Below are positions 18,772 through 28,445 of a stretch of DNA of 63,037 nucleotides, in pieces. A program made the translations under genes and the position numbers. Below the pieces are notes generated by a model. That model made no database searches and was not told the DNA's origin. It saw only the letters and a list, made by a program, of their open reading frames with translations. Every line of letters begins with the position of its first letter. The stretch's first letter is position 1. Origin of the DNA: an uncultured Nitrospiraceae bacterium (GTDB lineage: Bacteria > Nitrospirota > Thermodesulfovibrionia > Thermodesulfovibrionales > SM23-35); assembly GCA_937138415.1 (NCBI GenBank), contig CAKZPA010000009.1, positions 1 to 63,037 of the forward strand, given 5' to 3'.

Positions 18772-18781
18772 GACGCCCTGT

Positions 18782-21346
18782 TCACTCGAAACTTATGAAT
18801 CGCTTCGGGTCTATCTTCTTCGCGATCGTCGCGGGAAGAGAACCGGCAAGGACGGTCGTGAGGAAGACGAGGCCCGAGAGAACGGCGAGAAAGAGGAAGG
18901 GGATCCGAAACTGTATCTCCCAGCCGAAGGAAATGGTATTCACGACGTGGATGAGGATGAGGCTCATGAGGAGACCGAGGACTGTCCCGAGCATGATGCC
19001 CGTGATGCCGATACACCCCGCGGAGAGCACAAACGTCCGGCGGATCTGTCCCCAGTCCGTGCCGAGGTAGCGGAGGATCCCGATCTCTCTCTTTCGTTCG
19101 ATGACGAGGGAGAGGAGCGTCGAAATGACACCCGTGAGCGAAACGGCGATCGAAATGAGCTCGATCGCGTAGGTTATCGCGAAGCTCTTATTGAAGATAT
19201 CCAGTATCTTCCCCCTCAGTTCCCGGTTGTTCATGATCTCGAGAGCGTATGAGGGCAGGAGGCGCGCTTTGAGCCCCGCGATCACGTCACCGACATCCGC
19301 GCCGGCCTTCACGTAAGCGCTCATCTGCGTCGTATCGTCGAGTCCCCAGAGTGTCTTCAGCCATCTCCGATGAAACGCGAGGTAGCCGGATGTGGTCGAG
19401 TAGCTCGAAGAGATGTCGATGATCCTGAACGGGACGGGTCCCGCGGGACTCTGAATCTCGATCGTCTCGTTCTTCTTCAGACCGTGCCGAATGGCGAGAA
19501 ACTCGGAAATGCCGACGACCGGTTCCCCATTCTCCATCTCTCGCAAGACCGTTTCGTATTCCCTGTCGCGGTGCCTCCTTTGGAGGAACGTTCTTTTCAC
19601 CCCCGTATCGAAGAATCCCGCGACCACTTTCTTCCCGAACAGGTCGAGGTGCAACCCGCGGAATCGATCGACGGCCTCGACCTCCGGGATGCTCTCGACG
19701 GCGCGCACGATATCCTCGGACATCGGGGCGAAGCAGTAGTTCGCCTTGCACGACGCGGGTTTGATGTAAATGTCGGCGGTGATGTTCCTGTCGATCCATG
19801 ACTGGAGGGATCCCCTGAGAGAAAAGATCACGATCAGGAGCGAGAAAATGAGCGCGCTGCTGGTCGCCACGCTCATCAGCGCGACGGAGAAACGGTATGC
19901 GTTTCCCCTGAGATCGCCCGCGGAGAGCGTCGCGCTCGAGCGGAAGAAGCGTTCGGCCGGTCGCTTGAGCAGCTTCAGCATGAGGACGAGGGTGAAAGGG
20001 GAGACGAGCGTGAATCCGCCGATCATGAAGAGGATGCCTATGTACGCGAGGAGGGGGAAGGAAAAGGGCGCATACCGATAGTCCAGATACGCGAGGGAGA
20101 TACCGATCACGATACTCGCGATGCCCGCGCACGCGAGCGCCCTCTCATACGGCCGGTATCGGCCCTCGAACGATCCTTCGCGGGAGGTTTCGTGGGGACG
20201 GATTGTCGACGCTTCGTACGCGGGAACGAGAGACGCGATGAGGGAGATGCACGTGCCGAGCGCGAGAGACATGAGTACGTCACGGCCACTCAGGAGATAG
20301 TCGGATATGGCGATCGTGCTGTAGAGCGTCGACACCGTCTTCTCGACGGCGATGACCGAAAAGTATGCGGCCAACTGACCGAATGCGATACCGATCAGTG
20401 AGCCGACCAGGCCGAGGAGAAGCCCCTGCGCCGTGAAAAGGAAGATCACCGTCTTCCGCTCCATGCCGAGGGCCCTCAGAATGCCGATCTCCGTCCTCCT
20501 CTTCACGACGGTCATGAAGACCGTGTTGTAGAGAAGGAAGACCCCGACGAGAATGGCGATGAGACTGACGAACTGGAGGTTGTACCGGAAGGACGTCACG
20601 AGCCCCTTCCGGTTCTCGATGAGTTCTTCTTTTTTCGCGATCGCGAGGTGCGGAGGCAGGATGGCCCGAATCTCACCGGCCGTCCCCTCGTCGACGGCGA
20701 GGTCGATTCGGGTGAGGAGGCCTGTTTTTCGGAACGCATCCTGGAAATTTCCGATATCCATGAGGACGGTCGTGCCCGGCAGGGTGCCGGCGGGGAGCAT
20801 GTCGGAGATTGTGAGTGTGACAGCCCTGTCATAGACGAATGCCTCCATGGTATCGCCCTTTTTCAGTAGGTATCGATCGCACAACTCCTTCGGAACGAAC
20901 ACGCCGTTTTCCGTTCTGTAGAAGGATTCCCAGTCGAGCGCGCTGAAGAGGGCTCCCCGGCCCGTTCCGGCCCCCGTCATCCCTCGCCTGAGAAATCTCG
21001 CCGCCTTCAGCGAATAGATACCGTGGATATCGATCGCATCCTTCCACGCAGGGAGGAATCCGAACGTTCTGATGACCGGCAGGCTATCCGGGCTGATTCG
21101 TCGGATGGTCGGATACACCCGCTCGTCGAAGTCCGTTCCGGCAGAGTCGTATATCTCGTAGGTCGCGACCGGAGAGATTCCGTGTATTTCGGACTCGAAG
21201 GACGAGATTGCGCGGTCCGAAGCGACTTTCACGCCGGTAAAGAGGCCGGTGCCGAGGGCGATCCCGATGACGGAGAGCACCGCGAAGAATTTGTCTTCGC
21301 GGATGTTCCTGATGACGAGCATCTTCAAGAGCCTCGGGAATGTCAT
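18782..21346 (-). CDS. FtsX/MacB-type ABC transporter permease
   Basis: 854-residue inner-membrane protein of the two-module FtsX class, with one N-terminal membrane helix, a large extracytoplasmic domain, a membrane block around '[28 protein letters not shown]'-like sequence, a second large domain and a C-terminal helical block. '[20 protein letters not shown]' and '[18 protein letters not shown]' are the two repeated FtsX signatures. It overlaps the ATPase gene by ATGA and is third in an operon with an AttH-like protein. That set suggests lipid or lipoprotein handling at the envelope. Confidence 0.88.
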   Translation of the reverse strand: MTFPRLLKMLVIRNIREDKFFAVLSVIGIALGTGLFTGVKVASDRAISSFESEIHGISPVATYEIYDSAGTDFDERVYPTIRRISPDSLPVIRTFGFLPAWKDAIDIHGIYSLKAARFLRRGMTGAGTGRGALFSALDWESFYRTENGVFVPKELCDRYLLKKGDTMEAFVYDRAVTLTISDMLPAGTLPGTTVLMDIGNFQDAFRKTGLLTRIDLAVDEGTAGEIRAILPPHLAIAKKEELIENRKGLVTSFRYNLQFVSLIAILVGVFLLYNTVFMTVVKRRTEIGILRALGMERKTVIFLFTAQGLLLGLVGSLIGIAFGQLAAYFSVIAVEKTVSTLYSTIAISDYLLSGRDVLMSLALGTCISLIASLVPAYEASTIRPHETSREGSFEGRYRPYERALACAGIASIVIGISLAYLDYRYAPFSFPLLAYIGILFMIGGFTLVSPFTLVLMLKLLKRPAERFFRSSATLSAGDLRGNAYRFSVALMSVATSSALIFSLLIVIFSLRGSLQSWIDRNITADIYIKPASCKANYCFAPMSEDIVRAVESIPEVEAVDRFRGLHLDLFGKKVVAGFFDTGVKRTFLQRRHRDREYETVLREMENGEPVVGISEFLAIRHGLKKNETIEIQSPAGPVPFRIIDISSSYSTTSGYLAFHRRWLKTLWGLDDTTQMSAYVKAGADVGDVIAGLKARLLPSYALEIMNNRELRGKILDIFNKSFAITYAIELISIAVSLTGVISTLLSLVIERKREIGILRYLGTDWGQIRRTFVLSAGCIGITGIMLGTVLGLLMSLILIHVVNTISFGWEIQFRIPFLFLAVLSGLVFLTTVLAGSLPATIAKKIDPKRFISFE

Positions 21347-21987
21347 GGGAGGATCACGCCGTCCTTTATCCTCGCGATTCTCTCGGCGTACTCGGCGATA
21401 TACGGCTCGTGGGTAACGAGAATGACCGTTTTCTTCGTTTCCCGGACGACCTGCCGGATGGTGTCCATGATCATCATGCCCGTTTCGCTGTCGAGACTGC
21501 CCGTCGGCTCGTCGGCGAGAATGATGTCGGGGTCGTGCACGAATGCGCGGGCGATGGCGACGCGCTGCTGCTCGCCGCCAGAGAGTTGGTAGGGATACGC
21601 GTCGTCTTTCCCGCGGAGGCCCATCCGTTCGATGAACATCTTCACGCGGGAGGTGTCCGTCGAATCCCTGAGGAGCAGGGGGAGCGCGATATTCTCGAAG
21701 ACGGTGATGTTCGGCAGGAGGTTGAAAAACTGGAAGATAAACCCCACTCTTTTTCTCCGATAGAGGGTGAGCTGATCATCGGAGTACGCCGCGATGTTGT
21801 CGCCGTCGACGAAGACGTTCCCTTTTTCGGGCCTGTCCATCCCGCCGATGAGGTTGAGCAGGGTCGATTTGCCCGAACCGGAGGACCCCATGATCGCGAG
21901 AAATTCGCCGCGTTCGATGCGGAGATCGATCCCCCTCAGCACTCTGTGAGAACCGTAGTATTTTTCGACTCGCTCCAGGCGGATCAT
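21343..21987 (-). CDS. LolD/MacB-type ABC transporter ATPase
   Basis: 214-residue stand-alone ABC ATPase. Walker A 'GSSGSGKS' (34-41), the LolD-type insertion '[24 protein letters not shown]', signature '[14 protein letters not shown]', Walker B '[12 protein letters not shown]' and 'VILVTHE'. It powers the permease encoded downstream, whose start codon overlaps its stop. These transporters move or release lipids or lipoproteins by mechanotransmission rather than importing solutes. Confidence 0.92.
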   Translation of the reverse strand: MIRLERVEKYYGSHRVLRGIDLRIERGEFLAIMGSSGSGKSTLLNLIGGMDRPEKGNVFVDGDNIAAYSDDQLTLYRRKRVGFIFQFFNLLPNITVFENIALPLLLRDSTDTSRVKMFIERMGLRGKDDAYPYQLSGGEQQRVAIARAFVHDPDIILADEPTGSLDSETGMMIMDTIRQVVRETKKTVILVTHEPYIAEYAERIARIKDGVILP

Positions 21988-21994
21988 CGCGCGT

Positions 21995-23059
21995 TCAGTA
22001 TCCGGTCATCTCGACATAGGCGCGGCCCTTCGCGGACCCTTCGACGAGACACGCGCCTTCCCAGTAGTAGTTCCCGGTCGTCTCACGGGCGACGACCTCC
22101 TGGTCCTCGAGGAGGGGGACGATCTTGACTGCGACGTGTTCGGAGGGAATCGAGATGGTCCACCGCGCCGGGTATCGCGCTCCGGTCGCGCGGGATCGAT
22201 AGTGCGAGAGTACGCTGACAGAAAAATCATCCCGTGACAGCGTCCTGTACGTTCCATCGGGGTAAACGAAGGTGCCCGATGAATGGCGATCGAACGAACC
22301 ATCTCTGTTCCTCAGGAGGTAGAGCATGATCTCCCTCCCATCGTCGAGCTGAATGGCAAACCAGTCCCATCCAGCCTGCCGCTCGCTCAATCCTCTCGTC
22401 GAGATTTCCCTGTCGAACCAGCTCTTCCCCGTGACCTCGTACACGGTGTCACCGATCTTTACCCTGCCGCGTGTGAGGATATTCGTGTACGAAAAGTACA
22501 CGGAAGCGATGAGAGGGGATTCCTCCGATTTCCGGGAATAGCCGCGCTCTCCATTGAGCACGACTGGTTTCACGGGGAACAGCCGGAGATCGATCGATTT
22601 GTCGCTGTCGGATGCCTCCAACCGCATCTCCTTGTCCGTCCCCGTCAGGCGGCTGTTGCCCACCCAAACGTTCAGCCGTGCCTCATCCGCGCCGGCGTAC
22701 CCGTACACGCCCACATCTGCCTCATCCCGAAAAGAGAATGCTCTGCGACGCACATCGGTGATGGCGAAGTGTGAGACGTACACGCGGTTGACGCCGAATC
22801 GCGAGGCGAAAGGCCTCTTCTGAACGTTGACGACAAAGAAGGTGAGTTCGTATCCGAACTCCCCGTCTTTTCCATCGGAGAGGTGCCCGGTGAAATACCA
22901 CCATTGCACGCGGTAGTCTTTTTTGCAGTAGAAATCGTCCGGGATCGCGACCCGGTAATCAGGGGTCACTTCGCGAAACTCCTGAGCGGAAGCGAGCGCG
23001 GCTACGCAGATGACGGAGAGGAGGACGACCGTCTTTACGCCGGAACAGATCCTTCGCAT
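21995..23059 (-). CDS. AttH/CrtC-type lipocalin-like exported protein
   Basis: 354 residues with a signal peptide cut near ALASA/QEF (residues 24-29). The mature part begins 'DYRVAIPDDFYCKKDYRVQWWYFTGHL', the hallmark of the AttH/CrtC (carotenoid hydratase-related) lipocalin-like fold, with a second half containing 'GKSWFDREISTRGLSERQAGWDWFAIQ'. Its 3' end is seven bases from the ATPase gene, so it is the first gene of an AttH-LolD-FtsX operon like the attEFGH clusters. Expected role: periplasmic lipid-binding partner. I start at 23059; the upstream frame is not protein-like. Confidence 0.83.
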   Translation of the reverse strand: MRRICSGVKTVVLLSVICVAALASAQEFREVTPDYRVAIPDDFYCKKDYRVQWWYFTGHLSDGKDGEFGYELTFFVVNVQKRPFASRFGVNRVYVSHFAITDVRRRAFSFRDEADVGVYGYAGADEARLNVWVGNSRLTGTDKEMRLEASDSDKSIDLRLFPVKPVVLNGERGYSRKSEESPLIASVYFSYTNILTRGRVKIGDTVYEVTGKSWFDREISTRGLSERQAGWDWFAIQLDDGREIMLYLLRNRDGSFDRHSSGTFVYPDGTYRTLSRDDFSVSVLSHYRSRATGARYPARWTISIPSEHVAVKIVPLLEDQEVVARETTGNYYWEGACLVEGSAKGRAYVEMTGY

Positions 23060-23066
23060 GTGTGTT

Positions 23067-23096
23067 AGTGTAAGAAAACGCGCACGTTGTTGACAA
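23067..23096 (-). promoter_or_regulatory. Promoter of the attH operon, sharing its -35 with the divergent gene
   Basis: On the minus strand: TTGTCA (23096-23091), 18-base spacer, TACACT (23072-23067), then seven bases to the ATG at 23059. Five of its six -35 bases overlap a plus-strand TTGACA (23090-23095) that could serve the M48 gene, with a weak TAAGGT 17 bases further on. The two promoters would compete for polymerase. Confidence 0.5.
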
Positions 23097-23144
23097 GGAC
23101 AGCGGTATGCGATAAGGTGGAAGTATCCAGTAGGGAGGAACTCG

Positions 23145-24608
23145 ATGCCTGTGCGCCTCTTCAGCCGCCTCGTGCGGATACTGAGCCCCGTGCTCGTCCT
23201 GGTGGTGCTCGCGCAGTGCGCCGTGAATCCGGTCACCGGGCGACAGGAACTCATGCTCGTCTCCGAAAGTCAGGAGATCGGCATGGGCAAGGAGTTCTAT
23301 CCGAGCGCGATGTGGGGGGATGTCGGCGGCGGTGGCGAATACAGGGATGAGCAGCTCCGCGCGTACCTCAAAGAGATCGTCCTCCGCATCCACGCAGTTT
23401 CCCACAGGCCGAATCTGCCGGTCGATTTCTCGATCCAGAACAGCTCGGTCCCGAATGCATGGGCGATCCCGGGGCACGTGGTGATGACGCGGGGTCTGCT
23501 CGCGGGGCTGCAGAACGAGGCCGAATTCGCCTTCGTCATGGGGCATGAAATGGGGCACGTCGCTGCGCGTCATTACGCGAGGCAGATGACGTACGGCATT
23601 CTGCAGCAGATAGGGCTTGGTGCAGCGGGCATCGCGCTGAGCGGCTCGGAGTACGCCGACCTCGCCCTCGGGATGGGCGCGGTCGCCAGCAGCCTTCTCC
23701 TCCTCAAGTACAGCAGGGACGATGAACTCGAAGCCGACAGGCTCGGGATCGAGTATATGGCGAGACTGGGCTACGATCCGCGGCATGCGATCCAGGCCCA
23801 CCGAAATCTTGAAAACATTTCCCGCGCGTATCTGGAATCCGCCGGCAAGGAAACGCAGGAGAGGGTTTTTTTCGAAGATCTCCTCTCCACGCACCCGCGG
23901 ACGTCGGTGCGCATCGAGGAACTGCAGGCGATGATCGGCCGGCTTCGAACCGTTCAGATCGCGGGGGATGGAACGTTTCAGGACAGATTTCGGGAGAGAA
24001 CCGCCGCGCTGAGGAATACCGACCGGATCTATCGTGACTTTTACGATCCCGCCGTCCGGGCGTTTCAGAGCGAGCGCCTCGACGAGGCCGAGACGCTCGT
24101 CGGGCAGGCGATCGCGAAGGATCAGCGCCAGCCGGCTTTTCACACGCTCAAAGGGTTGCTGGCACTGAAACGGAAGAACCACGCCGCGGCGAAAACGAGC
24201 TTTCAGGCCGCGCTCGCTCTCGACGAACGGTACGCGCCCGCGTATCGTGGGCTGGGCATTCTTTCCTACCAGGAGAACGATTACCGCGGTGGCATCGAGC
24301 ATCTCAACCGGTGCCTCTCCCTTTTCCCGCGCGATTTCGTCGCCCACTACTTCATGGGCATGTCCTATTTCAAGGCGGGCAACTGCGAGTCGGCGATACG
24401 GCATTTGAGCGCATTTGCCGATGTGCAGCCGAAGCATCCCGACGTCCACGGAAGGCTCGGTGTGTGCTATGAGAAGACGGGCAACCTGTCTTCCGCCTAC
24501 CAGTCATACGCAACCCAGGTGAAGGTCGCTCCCGATAACGAGATGGGGAAGCACGCGGCGTCCCGGCTCGCGGTGTTGAAACCGATGCTCCAGAAACAGA
24601 GCCGCTGA
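23145..24608 (+). CDS. BepA-like M48 zinc metalloprotease lipoprotein with TPR repeats
   Basis: 487 residues. A lipobox (VLAQ-C25) predicts a lipoprotein on the periplasmic side. The zinc protease motif is H134-E135-MG-H138 with the third ligand in 'DDELEADRLG' near residue 200. The C-terminal ~230 residues carry TPR repeats ('LKGLLALKRKNHAAAKTSFQAALALDERYAPAYRGLG'-like units). This domain order is that of BepA/YfgC, which degrades or helps assemble outer-membrane beta-barrel proteins such as LptD. GGGAGG before the ATG supports the start. Confidence 0.9.
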   Translation: MPVRLFSRLVRILSPVLVLVVLAQCAVNPVTGRQELMLVSESQEIGMGKEFYPSAMWGDVGGGGEYRDEQLRAYLKEIVLRIHAVSHRPNLPVDFSIQNSSVPNAWAIPGHVVMTRGLLAGLQNEAEFAFVMGHEMGHVAARHYARQMTYGILQQIGLGAAGIALSGSEYADLALGMGAVASSLLLLKYSRDDELEADRLGIEYMARLGYDPRHAIQAHRNLENISRAYLESAGKETQERVFFEDLLSTHPRTSVRIEELQAMIGRLRTVQIAGDGTFQDRFRERTAALRNTDRIYRDFYDPAVRAFQSERLDEAETLVGQAIAKDQRQPAFHTLKGLLALKRKNHAAAKTSFQAALALDERYAPAYRGLGILSYQENDYRGGIEHLNRCLSLFPRDFVAHYFMGMSYFKAGNCESAIRHLSAFADVQPKHPDVHGRLGVCYEKTGNLSSAYQSYATQVKVAPDNEMGKHAASRLAVLKPMLQKQSR

Positions 24609-24734
24609 AGCGATGCAGGAGGCTCCGTTCCGAGCGGTCATTCCTCTGCTCCTCCTCGACGCATTCAGGGTTCGCCCGGCCGACCCTCTATCCTCGCGGT
24701 ACGGCAACGATGAGGATCGTCCAGGGAACGATAC

Positions 24735-25523
24735 GTGAAGATCGCGGTCCTCAGATCCATCGGCGAGAAGCTTCTTCGCGAAATCGGGCAGAGCAGGCGG
24801 ATTTCGAGGGAGTCGCTCGGAATCGGGGCATCGGGCGACCGCACGTACCCTATCGATCGTATGTCGGAGGATATCATCTTTTCGATGCTCGAGAAGATCG
24901 GCGAACCGTTGACGGTCATCTCCGAAGAAATCGGCGTCCGGGAGATGAACGGGGGCGGCACGATCGTGCTGATCGATCCAATCGACGGGAGCAGGAACGC
25001 GATCGCGGGGATCCCCTTCTACGGCACGTCACTCGCGGTGGCGCGCGGGGAGAGAGTCGGCGATATCTGCATGTCGTACGTGCTGAACCTCGTGACCGGC
25101 GACGAGTTCTGGGCCGAGAAGAACGGTGGCGCGTTTATGAATGGCGAGAGGATGAGAACGCAGCACGACGACGTTCTCTACGTCACTGCGTACGAAGCGC
25201 AGGCCCCGTCGCACGATATCCCCCGCATCGTTCCCCTCCTCCGTGCGTCGAGAAAAACCCGTTGTCTCGGCGCGACCGCGCTCGATATCGCATACCTCGC
25301 TGGCGGCGCGATAAGCGTTTTCGCGAACCCTTCGCCGTCGCGGAGTTTTGACTTTGCAGGCGGCTGGCTGCTCGTTCAGGAGGCGGGTGGCGTCTTCACG
25401 GACATGGACGGGAATTCGATAGATCGGGTTGCGCTCGGCCTGAAAAGATCCACCCCGCTCCTCGCGGCGGGCAACGCCCGGCTTCACGGGAAAGCCCTCG
25501 CCCTTCTCGGCCGGGGCGCGTGA
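24735..25523 (+). CDS. Inositol monophosphatase / fructose-1,6-bisphosphatase family protein
   Basis: 262-residue metal-dependent phosphatase. The metal-binding residues are visible in 'ISEEIG' (E64/E65), 'DPIDGS' (81-86) and the later 'SFDFAGGWLLVQEAGG'. The length is that of archaeal-type IMPase/FBPase rather than SuhB. Substrates may be inositol phosphate, fructose bisphosphate or PAP. The start is a GTG at 24735; no in-frame ATG precedes it. It ends 12 bases from the convergent hydrogenase operon. Confidence 0.83.
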   Translation: MKIAVLRSIGEKLLREIGQSRRISRESLGIGASGDRTYPIDRMSEDIIFSMLEKIGEPLTVISEEIGVREMNGGGTIVLIDPIDGSRNAIAGIPFYGTSLAVARGERVGDICMSYVLNLVTGDEFWAEKNGGAFMNGERMRTQHDDVLYVTAYEAQAPSHDIPRIVPLLRASRKTRCLGATALDIAYLAGGAISVFANPSPSRSFDFAGGWLLVQEAGGVFTDMDGNSIDRVALGLKRSTPLLAAGNARLHGKALALLGRGA

Positions 25524-25535
25524 ACGCTCTCTTCC

Positions 25536-26864
25536 CTACCTCTTGATGTCGACCTTCAGGCAGTGCGCGGAGCACGAGATGCACGGATCGTATGCCCGCA
25601 CGAGCATCTCGACGGCGAGGACGATTTCGTCGTCCTTCCTGTCGAGAATTTCCGGAACGAGTTTCATGAGGTCGTACTCGATGTTGCCCGTATTTTGGTT
25701 CGTCGGGATGACGCAATTCGCATCGGTGATGATGCCGTTGTCGTCGATTTCGTAATGGTGAAAGAGGATGCCCCGCGGCACCTCGACCGCCCCGACGCCG
25801 CTGCCCGCGCGGACGGGTATTTTCCGCTGCTCGTTCAGTCCGACGACGATCTCCTCGTCATAGTTGAGCGGATTCGCCTTGAGCGTTTCGACGATCGCGA
25901 TCGCGTCTTCGAGGCAGTGCACGCACTCGACGAGCTGGGCCGCCGTATTCATGTACGGGTTGATGCATTTCGGCACGAGGCCGATTTCGGCGGCGACGTG
26001 CTGTGCGCGAACGTGGAGCTTGTCCGCATTCAAATTGAAGCGGGCGAGTGCACCGACGGCGTAGGACTCCCTGCTCAACTTTGAATGTTTCGCCGACGAG
26101 TGCGGAACCACGAATTCGTTCGTGACGTTCCGGTACTCCTTCTTCGTCATCCGCACGCCGTCCGTCGAACCGACGTCTCCCGTGAGGAGGGGGTACTCGC
26201 CGTCATCGCTCACCAAGCCGACGTATTCCGTGTCCCGCTCGAATGCGGGGAACGTGAAATACGGTTTGAGCGCGATCGTCGCTTCTTCCATGTCATCCCT
26301 CAATCCCGCGAGGAGGTCGAGCATGGCATCGAGGTCTTTCGGCCTCGGGAGTTTCGTGAAGCCGCCGACGATCGCGGATATCGGGTGCACGTGCCGCCCG
26401 ACGAGGATATCGCACAGGTCATTGCACGTCTTCTTCATCCGGAGGGCTCTCCGGACGACATCTTCGTTCCCCTCGAGGAGAGGGACGAAGCTCTTCACGC
26501 CGAGGAGATCGGGCGCGACGAGGAGGTAAATGTGCAGGAGGTGGCTGTCGAGCAGCTCGAGGTGGAGGAGGAGTTTCCGCAGGAGGATCGTCTGTTTCGT
26601 CGGCACGATGCCGAGGGCGTCCTCCGCCGCCTGAATCGAGGCGAGCGAATGGCCGCACGCGCAGATACCGCATATCCTGCTCGTAATGTGCTGGGCTTCG
26701 AAGATCGACCTGCCCCGCAGCATTCCCTCGAAGAAACGGGGAGACTCGACGATCTCGAGCCGGCACGTCTCCAGTTTGCCCTGTGCGACATCGATCACGA
26801 TGTTCCCGTGACCTTCGACCCTCGTAAGATATTCGACGCGTATCTTCAGATCTTTCTTCTTCAT
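25536..26864 (-). CDS. hydA: [NiFe] hydrogenase large (alpha) subunit, group 3b
   Basis: 442-residue catalytic subunit. The Ni-Fe site cysteines are in 'RICGICACGH' (C64, C67) and 'DPCISCSAHCLK' near the C-terminus (C428, C431, H434). Full length and all four cysteine ligands are present, so it should be active after removal of the short C-terminal tail beyond H434. It is the last gene of a beta-gamma-delta-alpha operon and overlaps the small-subunit gene by ATGA, which fixes the start at 26864. Group 3b (sulfhydrogenase type) is inferred from the partner subunits. Confidence 0.92.
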   Translation of the reverse strand: MKKKDLKIRVEYLTRVEGHGNIVIDVAQGKLETCRLEIVESPRFFEGMLRGRSIFEAQHITSRICGICACGHSLASIQAAEDALGIVPTKQTILLRKLLLHLELLDSHLLHIYLLVAPDLLGVKSFVPLLEGNEDVVRRALRMKKTCNDLCDILVGRHVHPISAIVGGFTKLPRPKDLDAMLDLLAGLRDDMEEATIALKPYFTFPAFERDTEYVGLVSDDGEYPLLTGDVGSTDGVRMTKKEYRNVTNEFVVPHSSAKHSKLSRESYAVGALARFNLNADKLHVRAQHVAAEIGLVPKCINPYMNTAAQLVECVHCLEDAIAIVETLKANPLNYDEEIVVGLNEQRKIPVRAGSGVGAVEVPRGILFHHYEIDDNGIITDANCVIPTNQNTGNIEYDLMKLVPEILDRKDDEIVLAVEMLVRAYDPCISCSAHCLKVDIKR

Positions 26865-27607
26865 GGTTCGTCGAGCTCCCTGCATTTGTTGTACATGTTC
26901 ATTTTGTTGACCACGAGACTGGTGGGGATGCCGTACTTCGCGAGCACGTCGAGCGCGCCCTTCTCGTTCGGGTTACTCACCATCCCGCGGCAGCCGTAGC
27001 AAATGTTTCCGTTGTTGATGCACCAGGAGTTACAGCCGGCCCTCGTCACCGGACCGAGGCACGTCACCTTCCTGTCGTACATGCAGACGTTTTCGTTCAG
27101 TTTGCACTCCACGCAGACGGGATAATCGGGCACGTAGTAGGGGATCCCCTGGAGGGCCGCTTTCAGGACGGTCACGACTTCGGGGATATACACGGGACAG
27201 CCGTGGATGAAGTAGTCGACCTCGACGACCTGGTGCACCGCCTTCGTCGGCTCGGTCGGGAAAAATGCGTACGAATCCCCGTAGACGTATTTCCTGATTT
27301 CGTCGAAGACGAAGTTGTTCTTCATGCCATTGACGCCGCCGATCGTCGCGCAGGAGCCGTACGCGATGAGGACCGACGCCCTTCTCCTGATCCGCTGGAT
27401 GCGCTCCACCGCGTGCGGATCGGTGATGCTCCCCTCGACGATGGCGATATCGAGTTTTTTCCCCCACGTCTCGGACATGACTTCACGCCACTCCATGACA
27501 CGGAGAGAACCGAGGAGCGACAGTACCTGCTCTCCCATATTGGCGAGCTGCAACTGGCAGCCCTCGCAACAGGCGAAATCGAAAATGCCGACTTTTGGTT
27601 TTTTCAT
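26861..27607 (-). CDS. hydD: [NiFe] hydrogenase small (delta) subunit
   Basis: 248 residues of the NADH dehydrogenase 20 kDa/hydrogenase small subunit family, with the proximal cluster ligands in 'ACCEGCQLQ' (C13, C14, C17), 'GSCATIGG' and 'HGCPVYIPEV'. A cysteine-rich C-terminus ('VCVECKLNENVC', 'CYGCRG') binds the further [4Fe-4S] clusters. There is no Tat signal, so the enzyme is cytoplasmic. It sits one base after the gamma-subunit stop and overlaps hydA. Confidence 0.92.
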   Translation of the reverse strand: MKKPKVGIFDFACCEGCQLQLANMGEQVLSLLGSLRVMEWREVMSETWGKKLDIAIVEGSITDPHAVERIQRIRRRASVLIAYGSCATIGGVNGMKNNFVFDEIRKYVYGDSYAFFPTEPTKAVHQVVEVDYFIHGCPVYIPEVVTVLKAALQGIPYYVPDYPVCVECKLNENVCMYDRKVTCLGPVTRAGCNSWCINNGNICYGCRGMVSNPNEKGALDVLAKYGIPTSLVVNKMNMYNKCRELDEP

Positions 27608-27608
27608 G

Positions 27609-28445
27609 CTAAAAAGCCTCGCTCAGGTTTTTGATCTGTTCATAATTGAAAACCGGTCCATCCTGACAGACGTACAGATTCTGGATCTGGCAGTGGCCAC
27701 ACTTGCCGTTTCCGCACGCCATATTCCGCTCGAAGGAGAGGAGAATCTGCCGCTTGGGGATGCCTTTCTTCAGGAGTTCCTTGATCACGAAGGTGTACAT
27801 GACAGGGGGACCGACGACGGCAGCGAACGTCCGCAGCGGTTCGATGTCGACACCCGGGATGAGGGTCGTGATGACGCCGACATTGCCGGCCCATTCGGGG
27901 TCTGCCCGGTCGACGGTGCAGGCGTAGTGGAGGTCTGTTCGCTGGCTCCACTGTTCGAGTTCGTCGCTGAAGAGCATCTCCTTCGGTTCTTTGCAGCCGA
28001 ACAGGATGTGCACCTTTCCGAAGTCCCGGCGGTTATCGAGCACATAGGTGATGAGGGAGCGGAGCGGAGCGATCCCGAGCCCTCCCGCAATGATGAGGAG
28101 ATCGTTCCCCGTGATGATATTGACCGGAAACCCGCGTCCGTACGGCCCCCGAATGCCGATTTCATCGCCTTTCTTCAGCGTGTGGAGGCGGCGCGTCACC
28201 TTTCCCACCGCCCGTATGCACAGATCGAATGAATCCCGCCGGGAGGGGGACGAACAGACCGATATCGGGGATTCGCCGATCCCGAGGAGAGAGACCATGA
28301 TGAACTGGCCGGGCTCGTGGTCGAGCGAACTGCCGTCTTTCAGCGCTATCTCGAAAAATTTCTCGTTCCGCGTCAAGTTTTTCGTCCGGAGGATCGTCGC
28401 TTTCTTGAGCCGATAGCCGGAATCTTTTATAACCACTTTTTCCAT
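27609..28445 (-). CDS. hydG: Hydrogenase NAD(P)H-oxidoreductase (gamma) subunit
   Basis: 278-residue ferredoxin-NADP reductase-like flavoprotein. An FAD-binding barrel ('EPGQFIMVSLLGIGESPISV') is followed by a nucleotide fold ('NDLLIIAGGLGIAPLRSLI') and a C-terminal [2Fe-2S] motif 'ACGNGKCGHCQI'. It moves electrons between NADP(H) and the cluster chain. It overlaps the beta-subunit gene by 19 bases. The name HydG here is the sulfhydrogenase gamma subunit, not the unrelated [FeFe]-hydrogenase maturase of the same name. Confidence 0.9.
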   Translation of the reverse strand: MEKVVIKDSGYRLKKATILRTKNLTRNEKFFEIALKDGSSLDHEPGQFIMVSLLGIGESPISVCSSPSRRDSFDLCIRAVGKVTRRLHTLKKGDEIGIRGPYGRGFPVNIITGNDLLIIAGGLGIAPLRSLITYVLDNRRDFGKVHILFGCKEPKEMLFSDELEQWSQRTDLHYACTVDRADPEWAGNVGVITTLIPGVDIEPLRTFAAVVGPPVMYTFVIKELLKKGIPKRQILLSFERNMACGNGKCGHCQIQNLYVCQDGPVFNYEQIKNLSEAF

